Shown here: positions 51,485-60,186 of the stretch, in pieces
Position numbering within the stretch: position 1 is the first letter of the stretch
How the letters are laid out: every line of letters begins with the position of its first letter
Assembly (NCBI RefSeq): GCF_900110895.1
Contig: NZ_FOIQ01000001.1
Span: 496,001 to 560,000 of the forward strand
Source: Prevotella aff. ruminicola Tc2-24
GTDB taxonomy: Bacteria > Bacteroidota > Bacteroidia > Bacteroidales > Bacteroidaceae
DNA: 64,000 nucleotides
Direction: 5' to 3'
The notes under the pieces: model-generated
Told to the model about the DNA's origin: nothing
Databases searched by the model: none
The model's input: only the letters and a program-made list of their open reading frames with translations
Position numbers and translations under genes: made by a program

Positions 51485-51676
51485 TTATTTAATTTCCTTG
51501 TGAAGAGTCATCTTCTTCAGGATGGGGTTATACTTCATCAGCTCCATACGCTCCGGCGTATTCTTGCGATTCTTTGTAGTCACATAGCGGCTTGTACCCG
51601 GCATGCCACTGCTCTTATGCTCAGTGCACTCCAGAACCACCTGTACGCGATTACCCTTTGCTTTCTTGTTTGCCAT
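51485..51676 (-). CDS. rpmG: 50S ribosomal protein L33
   Basis: The 63-residue product, with [19 protein letters not shown] and [20 protein letters not shown], is L33 of the type without the zinc-binding Cys pairs. It follows rpmB by 4 bp. Confidence 0.96.
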   Translation of the reverse strand: MANKKAKGNRVQVVLECTEHKSSGMPGTSRYVTTKNRKNTPERMELMKYNPILKKMTLHKEIK

Positions 51677-51680
51677 GTTC

Positions 51681-51944
51681 TTAGTCTCCTATCACTTTAA
51701 TGTCCTTCCAGTCCACAAATCCCTTGGCAACAGCCTGCTTCAGGGCGGCGTCAAGACCTACCTTGTTAATCATACGAAGACCAGCAGCGCTAATCTTCAA
51801 CTGAATCCAGCAGCCCTCTTCTACGTAGTAGAATTTCTTGCTGAAAAGGTTTACGTCAAAGCTTCTCTTCGTGCGGTGCTTTGAGTGAGACACATTGCAA
51901 CCTATCTGTGCCTTCTTTCCTGTAATTTGACAAATCTTAGACAT
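51681..51944 (-). CDS. rpmB: 50S ribosomal protein L28
   Basis: The 87-residue product begins [20 protein letters not shown], then [20 protein letters not shown] and [12 protein letters not shown], all typical of L28. It heads the operon with rpmG and the DUF4295 gene. Confidence 0.96.
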   Translation of the reverse strand: MSKICQITGKKAQIGCNVSHSKHRTKRSFDVNLFSKKFYYVEEGCWIQLKISAAGLRMINKVGLDAALKQAVAKGFVDWKDIKVIGD

Positions 51945-51994
51945 TTCTATCTACTTTTTCTTGTTGTTTACACTTACTTATTCCAAACAGGGTG

Positions 51995-52023
51995 CAAAAT
52001 TACACATTTTAATTGATATTCAA
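51995..52023 (-). promoter_or_regulatory. Promoter of the rpmB operon
   Basis: On the minus strand TTG (52021-52023) and TAATTTTG (51995-52002) are 18 bp apart. The leader is about 47 nt. No other feature is visible in the 117-base gap 51945-52061. Confidence 0.65.
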
Positions 52024-52061
52024 TTCATTGCCCGATTGGAAAAACAAAGAATTAATGTTTT

Positions 52062-52577
52062 TTAACCTTCTCGGACGGGTCTGGGGGCATCTTCGTCTTT
52101 GAGGAACTGCAAAAACATCTCCATCGCGTTGTTGGTCGCGATGGCCAGATTAATGTCGCGTCCGAAGTCCTGTTCCACCTTCTTGGTCACCACATGATCA
52201 GGTGTACCGCAAGCCAACCAGATGGTCCCCACAGGGATATCCTTTGTACCCCCCGTAGGACCTGCGAATCCTGTGGCGGCGATGGCGTAGTCGGTCTCCA
52301 GAGCCTTGCAGGCGCCCCTCACCATAGCGATGGCAACTTCCTCACACACAGCCGTTTTCTCTTCCAGCACCTGCGGATCCACACCCAGCAGACGCTCCTT
52401 GATCTCGTCGACATATGAGATGATGCCGCCCTTAAAATATTTCGACGCACCAGGTACGGCGATGATAGCCTCTGCGATACGTCCACCCGTACAACTCTCC
52501 GCTGTACCTACCGTTCTCTCAGTCTCCCAGAGGATCTCACTGATCTCCCTACTGGTTATCTTACTTCCAAAATCCAT
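52062..52577 (-). CDS. CinA C-terminal domain protein (nicotinamide-nucleotide amidohydrolase)
   Basis: The 171-residue protein is the stand-alone CinA C-terminal domain, which deamidates nicotinamide mononucleotide in the pyridine nucleotide salvage route. Motifs are TVGTAESCTGGRIAEAI, SKYFKGGIISYVDEIKERLL and ATGFAGPTGGTKDIPVGTI. The N-terminal molybdopterin-like domain of full CinA is absent. It is the third gene of the map-tsaD-cinA set, 22 bp after tsaD. Confidence 0.93.
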   Translation of the reverse strand: MDFGSKITSREISEILWETERTVGTAESCTGGRIAEAIIAVPGASKYFKGGIISYVDEIKERLLGVDPQVLEEKTAVCEEVAIAMVRGACKALETDYAIAATGFAGPTGGTKDIPVGTIWLACGTPDHVVTKKVEQDFGRDINLAIATNNAMEMFLQFLKDEDAPRPVREG

Positions 52578-52599
52578 ATCTCCAACTTGTTATTGTCTG

Positions 52600-53625
52600 C
52601 TATTTGAACGTGACCTTCGAGAAGGCCGGTGCGTCGATCCCACAGAACACCTGATCCAGATACTTGTAATACCCCACGATACCGATCATGGCAGCATTGT
52701 CTGTCGTATAACTAAACTTCGGTATATAGATCGTCCAACCGTATCGTTTCTCAGCGTCATAGAACGCATTGCGGAGTCCGTTGTTCGCACTCACGCCACC
52801 AGCCACAGCCACATGCGTCAGCCCCGTCTGTTTCACGGCCTTCTTCAGTTTCTTCATCAGGATGTCCACGATGGTCCACTCCAGCGAGGCAGCGATATCC
52901 TCCTTGTGGTGCTCGATGAAGTCAGGATCCTCAGCCACCCATTTCTGCATGGAATAGAGAAACGAGGTCTTCAGTCCCGAGAAGCTATAGTCCAGATTCG
53001 GGATGTTCGGCTCAGCAAACTTAAACGCCTTCGGGTTTCCCTGACGCGCCAGACGGTCGATGATCGGACCACCCGGATACCCCAGTCCCATCACTTTCGA
53101 GCACTTGTCGATGGCCTCACCAGCCGCGTCGTCGATGGTCTGTCCCAGCACCTCCATATCGTTATAGGCATTCACCTTCACGATCTGCGAGTTGCCGCCA
53201 CTCACGAGCAAACACAAGAACGGCATGGGCGGCTGATGCTGATCGTCCTCCGACTCCTTGATGAAATGCGCCATCACATGTCCTTGCAAGTGGTTCACGT
53301 CGATCATCGGAATACCAAGAGAACGTGCAAAGCCTTTAGCAAAACTCACGCCGACAAGCAACGAGCCCATCAGGCCCGGTCCCCTCGTGAAAGCCACCGC
53401 CGACAACTGTTCCTTCGTGATTCCAGCCCGTTTGATCGCCTGATCCACCACGGGCACCACGTTCTGCTGATGGGCACGCGATGCCAGTTCAGGCACCACC
53501 CCACCATACGCCTCATGCACAGCCTGCGAGGCCGTCACGTTCGAGAGTAGCACACCATTCTTCAGAACGGCTGCCGACGTGTCGTCACAACTCGACTCTA
53601 TACCTAATATATATATATCACCCAT
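52600..53625 (-). CDS. tsaD: tRNA N6-adenosine threonylcarbamoyltransferase
   Basis: From the ATG at 53625 the protein has 341 residues. It attaches threonylcarbamoyl to A37 of ANN-decoding tRNAs. It shows ILGIESSCDDTSAAVL, VVPELASRAHQQNVVPV, the metal site NHLQGHVMAH, LVSGGNSQIV and HVAVAGGVSANNGLR. The open frame extends 23 codons upstream into the map region but without homology. It starts 14 bp after map. Confidence 0.96.
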   Translation of the reverse strand: MGDIYILGIESSCDDTSAAVLKNGVLLSNVTASQAVHEAYGGVVPELASRAHQQNVVPVVDQAIKRAGITKEQLSAVAFTRGPGLMGSLLVGVSFAKGFARSLGIPMIDVNHLQGHVMAHFIKESEDDQHQPPMPFLCLLVSGGNSQIVKVNAYNDMEVLGQTIDDAAGEAIDKCSKVMGLGYPGGPIIDRLARQGNPKAFKFAEPNIPNLDYSFSGLKTSFLYSMQKWVAEDPDFIEHHKEDIAASLEWTIVDILMKKLKKAVKQTGLTHVAVAGGVSANNGLRNAFYDAEKRYGWTIYIPKFSYTTDNAAMIGIVGYYKYLDQVFCGIDAPAFSKVTFK

Positions 53626-53639
53626 CTCAAACTTCAAAG

Positions 53640-54506
53640 TTAGTACGTCAGTACCTCCACACCATGATCCGTCATCACCAGCGTATGTTCCCACTGCGCA
53701 CTCGGTTGCTCATCCTCAGAGATCACCTCCCAGCCATATGGGTCATCAGCATCGATAAACACACGCCATGTGCCCATATTGATCATCGGTTCAATCGTAA
53801 AGACCATTCCAGGCACAAGCAGCATGCCCGTTCCCCGATGACCGTAGTGGTTCACATCGGGCTCCTCATGGAACTTCAGTCCCACACCATGCCCGGCCAG
53901 GTCACGCACGATGCCATAGCCATATTTCTTACAGTGTTTCTCTATCGCATGACCGATATCCCCCACAAAACCGTAGGGCTTAGCGGCCTCCATACCGATC
54001 TCCAGACACTCCTTCGCCACACGTACCAACTGTTCCTTCTCGGGAGTTGTCTTTCCGATAATAAACATTCGCGAAGCATCGGCATAATATCCATCAAGGA
54101 TCGTCGTAAAGTCCACATTGATAATGTCGCCCTCTTCCAGCACATCCTCCTCCTTAGGGATACCATGACACACCACCTCATTGATCGATGTACACACCGA
54201 CATAGGGAAACCTTCGTAGTTCAAACAGGCTGGGATAGCCCCGTTTTCCTCGCAAACCTGTCTGCATATCCGGTCTATCTCCAGTGTGTTCATGCCAGCC
54301 TTAATCTCCTTGGCCACCGTGTCGAGCACAGCGGTATTTACGACGCCTGCCTTGCGGATACCTTCTATCTGCTCTGGCGTCTTGATCAGGTCACGTGTAG
54401 GCACCAGTTTTCCTTTGTTCTCCCAGTACATGATGGTCTTATCCATCTCCGTGGGTTCCTGTCCTGACAAACAGTGCCAACGCCTTTTTTGATTCCTTAC
54501 AGTCAT
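53640..54506 (-). CDS. map: Methionine aminopeptidase type I, with N-terminal extension
   Basis: This 288-residue enzyme removes the initiator methionine. Metal ligands are in INVDFTTILDGYYADASRMF, VRDLAGHGVGLKFHEEPDV and MVFTIEPMINMG. About 35 residues precede the usual core start (RDLIKTPEQIEGIRKAG). They contain RRWHCLSGQEP but no complete Cys-rich zinc motif. The promoter lies just upstream, supporting the first ATG. The gene leads an operon with tsaD and cinA. Confidence 0.95.
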   Translation of the reverse strand: MTVRNQKRRWHCLSGQEPTEMDKTIMYWENKGKLVPTRDLIKTPEQIEGIRKAGVVNTAVLDTVAKEIKAGMNTLEIDRICRQVCEENGAIPACLNYEGFPMSVCTSINEVVCHGIPKEEDVLEEGDIINVDFTTILDGYYADASRMFIIGKTTPEKEQLVRVAKECLEIGMEAAKPYGFVGDIGHAIEKHCKKYGYGIVRDLAGHGVGLKFHEEPDVNHYGHRGTGMLLVPGMVFTIEPMINMGTWRVFIDADDPYGWEVISEDEQPSAQWEHTLVMTDHGVEVLTY

Positions 54507-54536
54507 TCTCTCACCTTATTATTAAATAAGTGGGTG

Positions 54537-54568
54537 CAAAGTTACTTCAAATCAAGCGAAAAACCAAA
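54537..54568 (-). promoter_or_regulatory. Promoter of the map-tsaD-cinA operon
   Basis: On the minus strand TTTG (54565-54568) and TAACTTTG (54537-54544) are 20 bp apart, with a leader of about 27 nt. Confidence 0.8.
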
Positions 54569-54611
54569 TAAAACGAAATATATTTTGTCGTCGTATCACA
54601 CTGTCAGACAT

Positions 54612-54637
54612 AAGAAAAGGGGATCGCCACTCCCCTT
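54612..54637 (-). terminator. Possible terminator after the unknown gene at 54642
   Basis: A 7-bp stem AAGGGGA/TCCCCTT (54617-54623 with 54631-54637) is followed on the minus strand by TTTTC. Confidence 0.55.
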
Positions 54638-54641
54638 AACC

Positions 54642-55466
54642 TTATATCTTTTTCCTCGATTTCTTTTTCTTGATCTCTTCACCCCAGTTCAGTTGGTAGG
54701 TATAACCACATTGCGGGTTTGGTATTTCAATATAATAACGACTCGTTTTCCTTTGAAATCTCACCGTCTCTTTCTTATCAACCACATTCACTGTTTTCCC
54801 ATCAATGGGAATCATGATGAGTTCAGCATCAGGGGCTGACTGCTTACCTATCAATTTGATATCAAAGACCACCTGTTTAATAGGTGTGTTAACTCGACAA
54901 AACTGCAAATCTCTACAGTTCGTTCCGTTCATTTCTATCGAGAACTCCGCTATTTCACCTTTCCGTAATGGTTTCTTGAAAAGAATCAGAATGACATCCC
55001 ATCCGTCTTCGTTCTTAGGCAATATCTTATATGAGATGTCGTGTGTCGAAGAGCTTACATTTGGTTTATCACTTTGTCCCAAAACGCTGTATCTATACTT
55101 AATGTATTTTAATTTATAAACTTTACTTTCGATAGTTCTTGTAAATAAACAATAATTCTTCCCATTGTTATCACGACGATCGTAAACTACAGATAGGGTA
55201 TGGTAGTCTTGGTCTGAGTCCTGATCATTTGTTTTCGGTAGATTCTTTTCTCTCGAATAACGATAATATCTAACAATATAACTAACCGCATATGATACGA
55301 CAACCACAAACAAAGCAATTAATACAGAATAGCCTGATTTAGCTTTTTCAGCTATATAGTATACAGGTAAACCTGATAATATATAAAGAATATTATGCCA
55401 GTTACCTAATATTTGTGGGCATTCTTTCCAAAAGTCTGGTTTACTATTGTCCATGGTTGTCGTCAA
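54642..55466 (-). CDS. Unknown membrane protein, AT-rich gene (274 aa)
   Basis: I do not recognise this gene. The 274-residue product has two close membrane helices (about residues 27-44 and 47-66: YSVLIALFVVVVSYAVSYIV), no signal peptide, and about 200 soluble residues rich in Lys, Tyr and Asn. The soluble part looks beta-rich and ends in a very basic tail (EEIKKKKSRKKI). An ATG four codons in is an equally good start. The gene is visibly richer in A+T and in AT-ending codons than both neighbours, which suggests a different origin. It lies 14 bp after the C69 peptidase on the same strand. Confidence 0.65.
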   Translation of the reverse strand: MTTTMDNSKPDFWKECPQILGNWHNILYILSGLPVYYIAEKAKSGYSVLIALFVVVVSYAVSYIVRYYRYSREKNLPKTNDQDSDQDYHTLSVVYDRRDNNGKNYCLFTRTIESKVYKLKYIKYRYSVLGQSDKPNVSSSTHDISYKILPKNEDGWDVILILFKKPLRKGEIAEFSIEMNGTNCRDLQFCRVNTPIKQVVFDIKLIGKQSAPDAELIMIPIDGKTVNVVDKKETVRFQRKTSRYYIEIPNPQCGYTYQLNWGEEIKKKKSRKKI

Positions 55467-55480
55467 TGATAACGTAAAGA

Positions 55481-57199
55481 CTACTTCTTCTCTTCGACGG
55501 GAACAAGGAGCTTGTCGCCGGTCTGCTTCAGCAGTTCACGGGCATAAGGCTCCGGGAAACCAGGACGGGTAACACGGGCACCGCCGCCATACTGGTTACG
55601 CTTGAAGGCACCATTCTCGTCGGTTGGCTTCACGGCCATATCATTGTACTTCACGATCAGGAAGAAGGCGAGCTTCTGCCAACGGGCGATCATCTCATCA
55701 CCCTTCCGACAGCTATAGTCCGTCAGGAAGGCCACACGCTCAGACTCAGGCAGTGCCAAGGCCTTTGCCTCAATCTCCGGCTGAAGACGCTCATAGGAAG
55801 CATCCAGTGAGTCGCGCACTTCCTTCAGCGACGGGAACATCATCGAATAACGAGGATATACCATATTACTGACCCAGTTGCATACCCAGAAAGCGTTGTC
55901 CATAGAGAACGTCACATCGTCGGCACCTTCCCCAGAGAAGCACTTAGGTCGACGGGTGATACAACTGTACATCGGTGTGTAAGCCACCATATTCCCGTCG
56001 TCATTGCCGAACCAGAAGCAGGCACCTACCTCACGAGGCAGAGAACTGCGCATCTGTGAGATGAACGACCAGGCTGTCTGCTGGGTAGAGATGGGGCGCT
56101 CGTTGAACACCTCCTTACCGTCGACCTTGAATGAGAGCGGAGAAGGACGGTAAGGCATCTGATAGATACCGCCACCGATATTCGTGTCCAAGGCGAACGG
56201 TGTTCCCTCATAATGATCGCGCATCGCATCACGGAGATCCTGAAGACCCACCTTCTTGTTCGGGATAATCCATAGCGGCATCTCCTTGGTGTCCTTCTCG
56301 ATACCGGCAGCATAAGGCAGGTATTCGGAGAAATCGTCGCTGAAGCGGTTGAAGAAGCTCCACACACGGGTCTCACAATAACGGCGGCCAGAGAAGTCGG
56401 GCTTGGCGTAGGCAGCGTTGTAGCTGAAGTCGGCATCCTTCCCCTCATACCACCCCATCGTACGAGCGTAGCTGACCACGTTGTCGCTATACACCACAAG
56501 GTTAGGGACGGCCTTCTTGCCATTAACAGGATACTTCTTCTGCAGGTCCTTCATCTTCACCTGTACATAACGACCATCGAGGAATTTCGTGATACGACTC
56601 TGATTGGCGTGAGCGGCAATCGCATCATCAGGAATACGCACAGCCACCCAGACGGTACGACCGGCCTCCTTCGAGCGGTCAGGACCACAGCCCATCATCT
56701 CCAGCATCCACGCTTCATCCTTGTCGGCCACGGAGAAGGTCTCTCCCTCGGAATAGTAACCATACTGCTCTACTAACGAGGTCATGATCTGCAAGGCCTC
56801 ACGAGCAGTCTTTGCACGCTGCAAGGTGATATAGATCAGCGAACCATAGTCGATGATACCTGTCGAGTCGGCCATCTCCTCACGTCCGCCAAAGGTGGTC
56901 TCACCGATCGTCACCTGCCACTCGTTACTATTGCCGATAACGTTCCATGTCTCAGGTGCTTCCGCAATCTCGCCCAAGTATTTATTGGTGTCCCATTCAT
57001 AGACCTTACGCATGTCGCCGGCAGCATGCTTGGCTGCCGTATAATGATAGAGAGGCATGAAAGCACCATATGAGTCAGCATTATAAGTCACGAACACCGA
57101 CCCGTCGGCCGAAGCCTTCTTTCCTACGATAAAATTTGTACAGGCAACTGCACTGGCGCTCACCAGCACCAGACCGGCCATCAGTAATATCTTCTTCAT
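55481..57199 (-). CDS. Peptidase family C69 (dipeptidase), exported
   Basis: From the ATG at 57199 the protein has 572 residues. After a signal peptide (MKKILLMAGLVLVSASAVA) the mature end begins with CTNFIVGKKASADGSVFVTY. In C69 enzymes this Cys becomes the N-terminal nucleophile after processing; the same segment could also be read as a lipobox. TIGETTFGGREEMADSTGII and YGSLIYITLQRAKTAREAL match the family. It probably trims dipeptides in the periplasm or outside. It lies 8 bp after nadC. A slightly earlier TTG (57214) would overlap nadC and is not preferred. Confidence 0.88.
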   Translation of the reverse strand: MKKILLMAGLVLVSASAVACTNFIVGKKASADGSVFVTYNADSYGAFMPLYHYTAAKHAAGDMRKVYEWDTNKYLGEIAEAPETWNVIGNSNEWQVTIGETTFGGREEMADSTGIIDYGSLIYITLQRAKTAREALQIMTSLVEQYGYYSEGETFSVADKDEAWMLEMMGCGPDRSKEAGRTVWVAVRIPDDAIAAHANQSRITKFLDGRYVQVKMKDLQKKYPVNGKKAVPNLVVYSDNVVSYARTMGWYEGKDADFSYNAAYAKPDFSGRRYCETRVWSFFNRFSDDFSEYLPYAAGIEKDTKEMPLWIIPNKKVGLQDLRDAMRDHYEGTPFALDTNIGGGIYQMPYRPSPLSFKVDGKEVFNERPISTQQTAWSFISQMRSSLPREVGACFWFGNDDGNMVAYTPMYSCITRRPKCFSGEGADDVTFSMDNAFWVCNWVSNMVYPRYSMMFPSLKEVRDSLDASYERLQPEIEAKALALPESERVAFLTDYSCRKGDEMIARWQKLAFFLIVKYNDMAVKPTDENGAFKRNQYGGGARVTRPGFPEPYARELLKQTGDKLLVPVEEKK

Positions 57200-57207
57200 C
57201 TTTTTGT

Positions 57208-58056
57208 TTAGCAAGCTTTAAATGACATATCAAGTCCCTTTACCGAATGAGTAAGGGCTCCCACAGAGATATAATCGACGCCCTGCTCGGCATAGTCGCG
57301 GATGGTATCATAGGTGATTCCCCCACTCGACTCGGTCTCATACCGACCACCGATGATATCCACCGCCTTCTTCGTGTCGGGCACAGAGAAGTTGTCGAGC
57401 ATGATACGGTCCACACCACCATGATCGAGCACCTGCTGTAACTCGTCGAAGCTACGCACCTCAATCTCGATCTTCAGGTCGAGGCCCTTCTCCTTGAGAT
57501 AAGCATGACAACGATCGATGGCGTTGGTGATACCACCGGCGAAGTCCACATGGTTATCCTTCAGCAGGATCATATCGAAGAGTCCGATACGATGGTTACA
57601 ACCGCCGCCGATCTTCACGGCCTGCTTCTCAAGCATACGCATGCCCGGGGTGGTCTTCCGGGTGTCAAGCACCCTCGTACGAGTTCCTTTCAGGCGCTGC
57701 ACATACTTGTCGGTCATCGTGGCGATACCACTCATGCGCTGCATGATATTCAGCATCAGGCGTTCTGTCTGAAGCAGAGAACGTATCTTTCCAGTAACGA
57801 TCATGGCGACATCGCCTTTCTTCACTCGTGCCCCATCCTGCATCAGCACCTCCACCTGCATCTCGGGGTCGAAGCGGTGAAACACTTCCTTAGCGATCTC
57901 CACACCTGCGAGGATACCATCTTCCTTGATGAGCAGGCGCGACTTTCCCATCGCGTCATCAGGGATACAACAAAGGGTGGTATGATCACCATCACCGATA
58001 TCCTCAGCAAACGACAGATCAATCAGTCTGTCAACAAGTTCTTCTACACTCAGCAT
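57208..58056 (-). CDS. nadC: Nicotinate-nucleotide pyrophosphorylase (quinolinate phosphoribosyltransferase)
   Basis: This 282-residue enzyme turns quinolinate and PRPP into nicotinate mononucleotide in NAD synthesis. It shows EDIGDGDHTTLCCI, LNIMQRMSGIATMTDKYV, RVLDTRKTTPGMRMLEKQAV and LFDMILLKDNHVDFAGG. No nadA or nadB is near. It lies 38 bp after the small beta-barrel gene and may be read from the cstA transcript. Confidence 0.96.
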   Translation of the reverse strand: MLSVEELVDRLIDLSFAEDIGDGDHTTLCCIPDDAMGKSRLLIKEDGILAGVEIAKEVFHRFDPEMQVEVLMQDGARVKKGDVAMIVTGKIRSLLQTERLMLNIMQRMSGIATMTDKYVQRLKGTRTRVLDTRKTTPGMRMLEKQAVKIGGGCNHRIGLFDMILLKDNHVDFAGGITNAIDRCHAYLKEKGLDLKIEIEVRSFDELQQVLDHGGVDRIMLDNFSVPDTKKAVDIIGGRYETESSGGITYDTIRDYAEQGVDYISVGALTHSVKGLDMSFKAC

Positions 58057-58094
58057 ATACCTTTATACTTTTTACTTTATTTACCTTCTTATTT

Positions 58095-58589
58095 TTAGAA
58101 ATACAGTCCGAAGCCCACACGGACACCAAATCCGCGATTACCATGACTCTCTGTGCTGTACTCATAATACGCCTCCGGCTCAATGGTGATATGGCGCGAG
58201 AGGAAGTAGGCATAGCCCACGTTCAGTTCAGGACGGAAGTCATCACCACCCCTATGCAGATAGTTGCACAAGGCTCCCACATAGACGCCACAGCTCTCGA
58301 AATAGTATCGGATACCGGCACCGACCTTGATAGAACTTGAGCAATCTGTCTGAGCATTATATCCCAATGTACCGGTAATCATCCAGTCGTCTGTGAAGAA
58401 ATAACCGGCCTTCGCATCCACGTTCAACGACATCTCTGTCGACTTATGCCAACTCAGGTCAAGACCAGAGGCCGAAGCGCCGATATACCATTTTCCTTCG
58501 TAAAACACATTCTGCGGATCATTCAGGTATTGTGCATTCGCACTGATCGCCATGACCAGGGCGACAACTGTCATTGCTAACTTTTTCAT
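58095..58589 (-). CDS. Small outer membrane beta-barrel protein
   Basis: The 164-residue product has a signal peptide (MKKLAMTVVALVMAISANAQ) and alternating strands with aromatic ends (KAGYFFTDDWMITGTLGYNA, VGAGIRYYFESCGVYVGAL), ending VRVGFGLYF with the terminal Phe of outer membrane barrels. It resembles OmpW/OmpX-like eight-stranded proteins. Its ligand or role is unknown. It lies 28 bp after cstA. Confidence 0.85.
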   Translation of the reverse strand: MKKLAMTVVALVMAISANAQYLNDPQNVFYEGKWYIGASASGLDLSWHKSTEMSLNVDAKAGYFFTDDWMITGTLGYNAQTDCSSSIKVGAGIRYYFESCGVYVGALCNYLHRGGDDFRPELNVGYAYFLSRHITIEPEAYYEYSTESHGNRGFGVRVGFGLYF

Positions 58590-58617
58590 AAACCTTTTCC
58601 TTTTTTTTTATTTATTA

Positions 58618-60075
58618 CTAACTTTTGATTGTTCTTTTATACCATACGGTAAACCACACGACGGCCACGACAAGACACGCCAGTCCCAGTCCATAACCCA
58701 CACATGCCGGCAGATGGAAGGCCTGCTTCGACACGAAGAGGAACGTGGAGCAGACGGTCGTCATGAAGAGTGCCGGAATCAAGGTGATCCAGAAAGGCTT
58801 CTTCTGCCGTACCAGATAGACGGTAAGCGTCCAGAGCGTGAATACCGACAGGGCTTGGTTCGACCAACCGAAATACTGCCAAATAGTATTGAAGCCGTCC
58901 GGGTTCTCGATCTGCCAGACGAGCATGGCGATAGAGCAGGCGAACATCGGCACACAGATATACAGTCGTTTCGGGATAGGACGCTGGTCCATCTTAAGCC
59001 ACTCGGCTACGATCAGACGACCAGAGCGGAAGGCCGTATCTCCAGAGGTGATAGGAGCAGCCACTACACCCAGCATCGCCAGGACGGCACCAACCACACC
59101 CAACCAGTCGTTGCACACCAGGTTGACGACGGCAGGAGCTGACGTATGGAAGCCATTGGTGGCGGCCTCGATCAACTCATAGCCGGGGGCTGGGTTACCA
59201 TAGAAGAACCAGGCCGACACGGTCGCCCAGATGAGGGCCACGATACCCTCGGTGATCATCGCACCGTAGAAGATGGGGCGCCCCATGCGCTCGCTCGCCA
59301 TACAACGGGCCATCAGTGGACTCTGCGTGGCGTGGAAACCGGAAATGGCGCCACAGGCCACAGTGATAAACAGACAAGGGAATATCTGGTCCGTCCACTT
59401 ATCCGGTTCTGTGGCAGCACCCATATTATAGAGGTTCGTCCAGAGCTCAGGCACTGTGGGCCAATGCAGGAAGAGCCAGACCATCAGTGCGCCCGCCATA
59501 AACAGCAGCGAGAAGGCGAACAGCGGATATACCTTACCGATGATCTTATCGATAGGCAGCATCGTAGCAATGATATAATAGGCAAAGATAATAATGACCC
59601 ACATCATCGTCTCACCGCCAATGGAATGCAGGATCTCTGCCGGCGAATAGACGAACACCGTACCTACCATGACAAGCAGCAACACCGTGAACACCAGCAT
59701 CACGCTCTTCGTGGTCTTACCCAGATAATGACCGATCAGCTCCGGCAGTCCAGCACCCCCATGACGCATGGAGAGCATGCCCGAGAGATAGTCGTGGGTG
59801 GCTCCGGCGAAGATACATCCGAAGACGATCCACAGGTAGGCCACAGGTCCGAACTTCGCACCCATGATGGCACCGAAGATTGGTCCTGTACCAGCAATGT
59901 TCAGAAACTGAATCATGAAGATCTTCCAGTTGGGAAGCACGATATAATCCAACCCGTCGGCTTTGGCAACGGCAGGCGTTACACGGCCATCAGGCGCGAA
60001 CACCCGTTCCACGAAGCGTCCGTATAAGAGATAGCCCAACACAAGAGCAACAAGGCTCAACACAAAAGAAATCAT
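58618..60075 (-). CDS. cstA: CstA-family carbon starvation transporter
   Basis: This 485-residue inner membrane protein has about twelve to thirteen hydrophobic helices. The CstA core is seen in NIAGTGPIFGAIMGAKFGP, WIVFGCIFAGATHDYLSGML and ISGFHATQSPLMARCMASE. Family members import pyruvate or peptides during starvation. This is the shorter form, lacking the C-terminal extension of E. coli CstA. It has its own promoter, back-to-back with the GHL10 gene. Confidence 0.94.
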   Translation of the reverse strand: MISFVLSLVALVLGYLLYGRFVERVFAPDGRVTPAVAKADGLDYIVLPNWKIFMIQFLNIAGTGPIFGAIMGAKFGPVAYLWIVFGCIFAGATHDYLSGMLSMRHGGAGLPELIGHYLGKTTKSVMLVFTVLLLVMVGTVFVYSPAEILHSIGGETMMWVIIIFAYYIIATMLPIDKIIGKVYPLFAFSLLFMAGALMVWLFLHWPTVPELWTNLYNMGAATEPDKWTDQIFPCLFITVACGAISGFHATQSPLMARCMASERMGRPIFYGAMITEGIVALIWATVSAWFFYGNPAPGYELIEAATNGFHTSAPAVVNLVCNDWLGVVGAVLAMLGVVAAPITSGDTAFRSGRLIVAEWLKMDQRPIPKRLYICVPMFACSIAMLVWQIENPDGFNTIWQYFGWSNQALSVFTLWTLTVYLVRQKKPFWITLIPALFMTTVCSTFLFVSKQAFHLPACVGYGLGLACLVVAVVWFTVWYKRTIKS

Positions 60076-60108
60076 TGTCTGAAAATTATTTTATGAATCT
60101 TTTGCTTG

Positions 60109-60116
60109 CAAAAGTA
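60109..60116 (-). promoter_or_regulatory. Promoter -7 box for cstA
   Basis: On the minus strand this reads TACTTTTG, 33 bases before the ATG. Confidence 0.6.
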
Positions 60117-60125
60117 ATGTTTTTA

Positions 60126-60156
60126 TTTGAGAAATGGAAAAAATCTGCTAACTTTG
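60126..60156 (+). promoter_or_regulatory. Promoter of the GHL10 gene
   Basis: TTTG (60126-60129) and TAACTTTG (60149-60156) are 19 bp apart. The predicted start site near 60160 excludes any start codon before that point. Confidence 0.75.
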
Positions 60157-60186
60157 CACCAAAAAATTTATAGAAGACGTTTTATT

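Noticed and set aside
52306..53550. 414-codon frame antisense to tsaD and cinA
   Set aside because: It spans two conserved genes on the other strand and shows no family signature.
59146..60027. 293-codon frame antisense to cstA
   Set aside because: The opposite strand codes for a clear multi-helix transporter.
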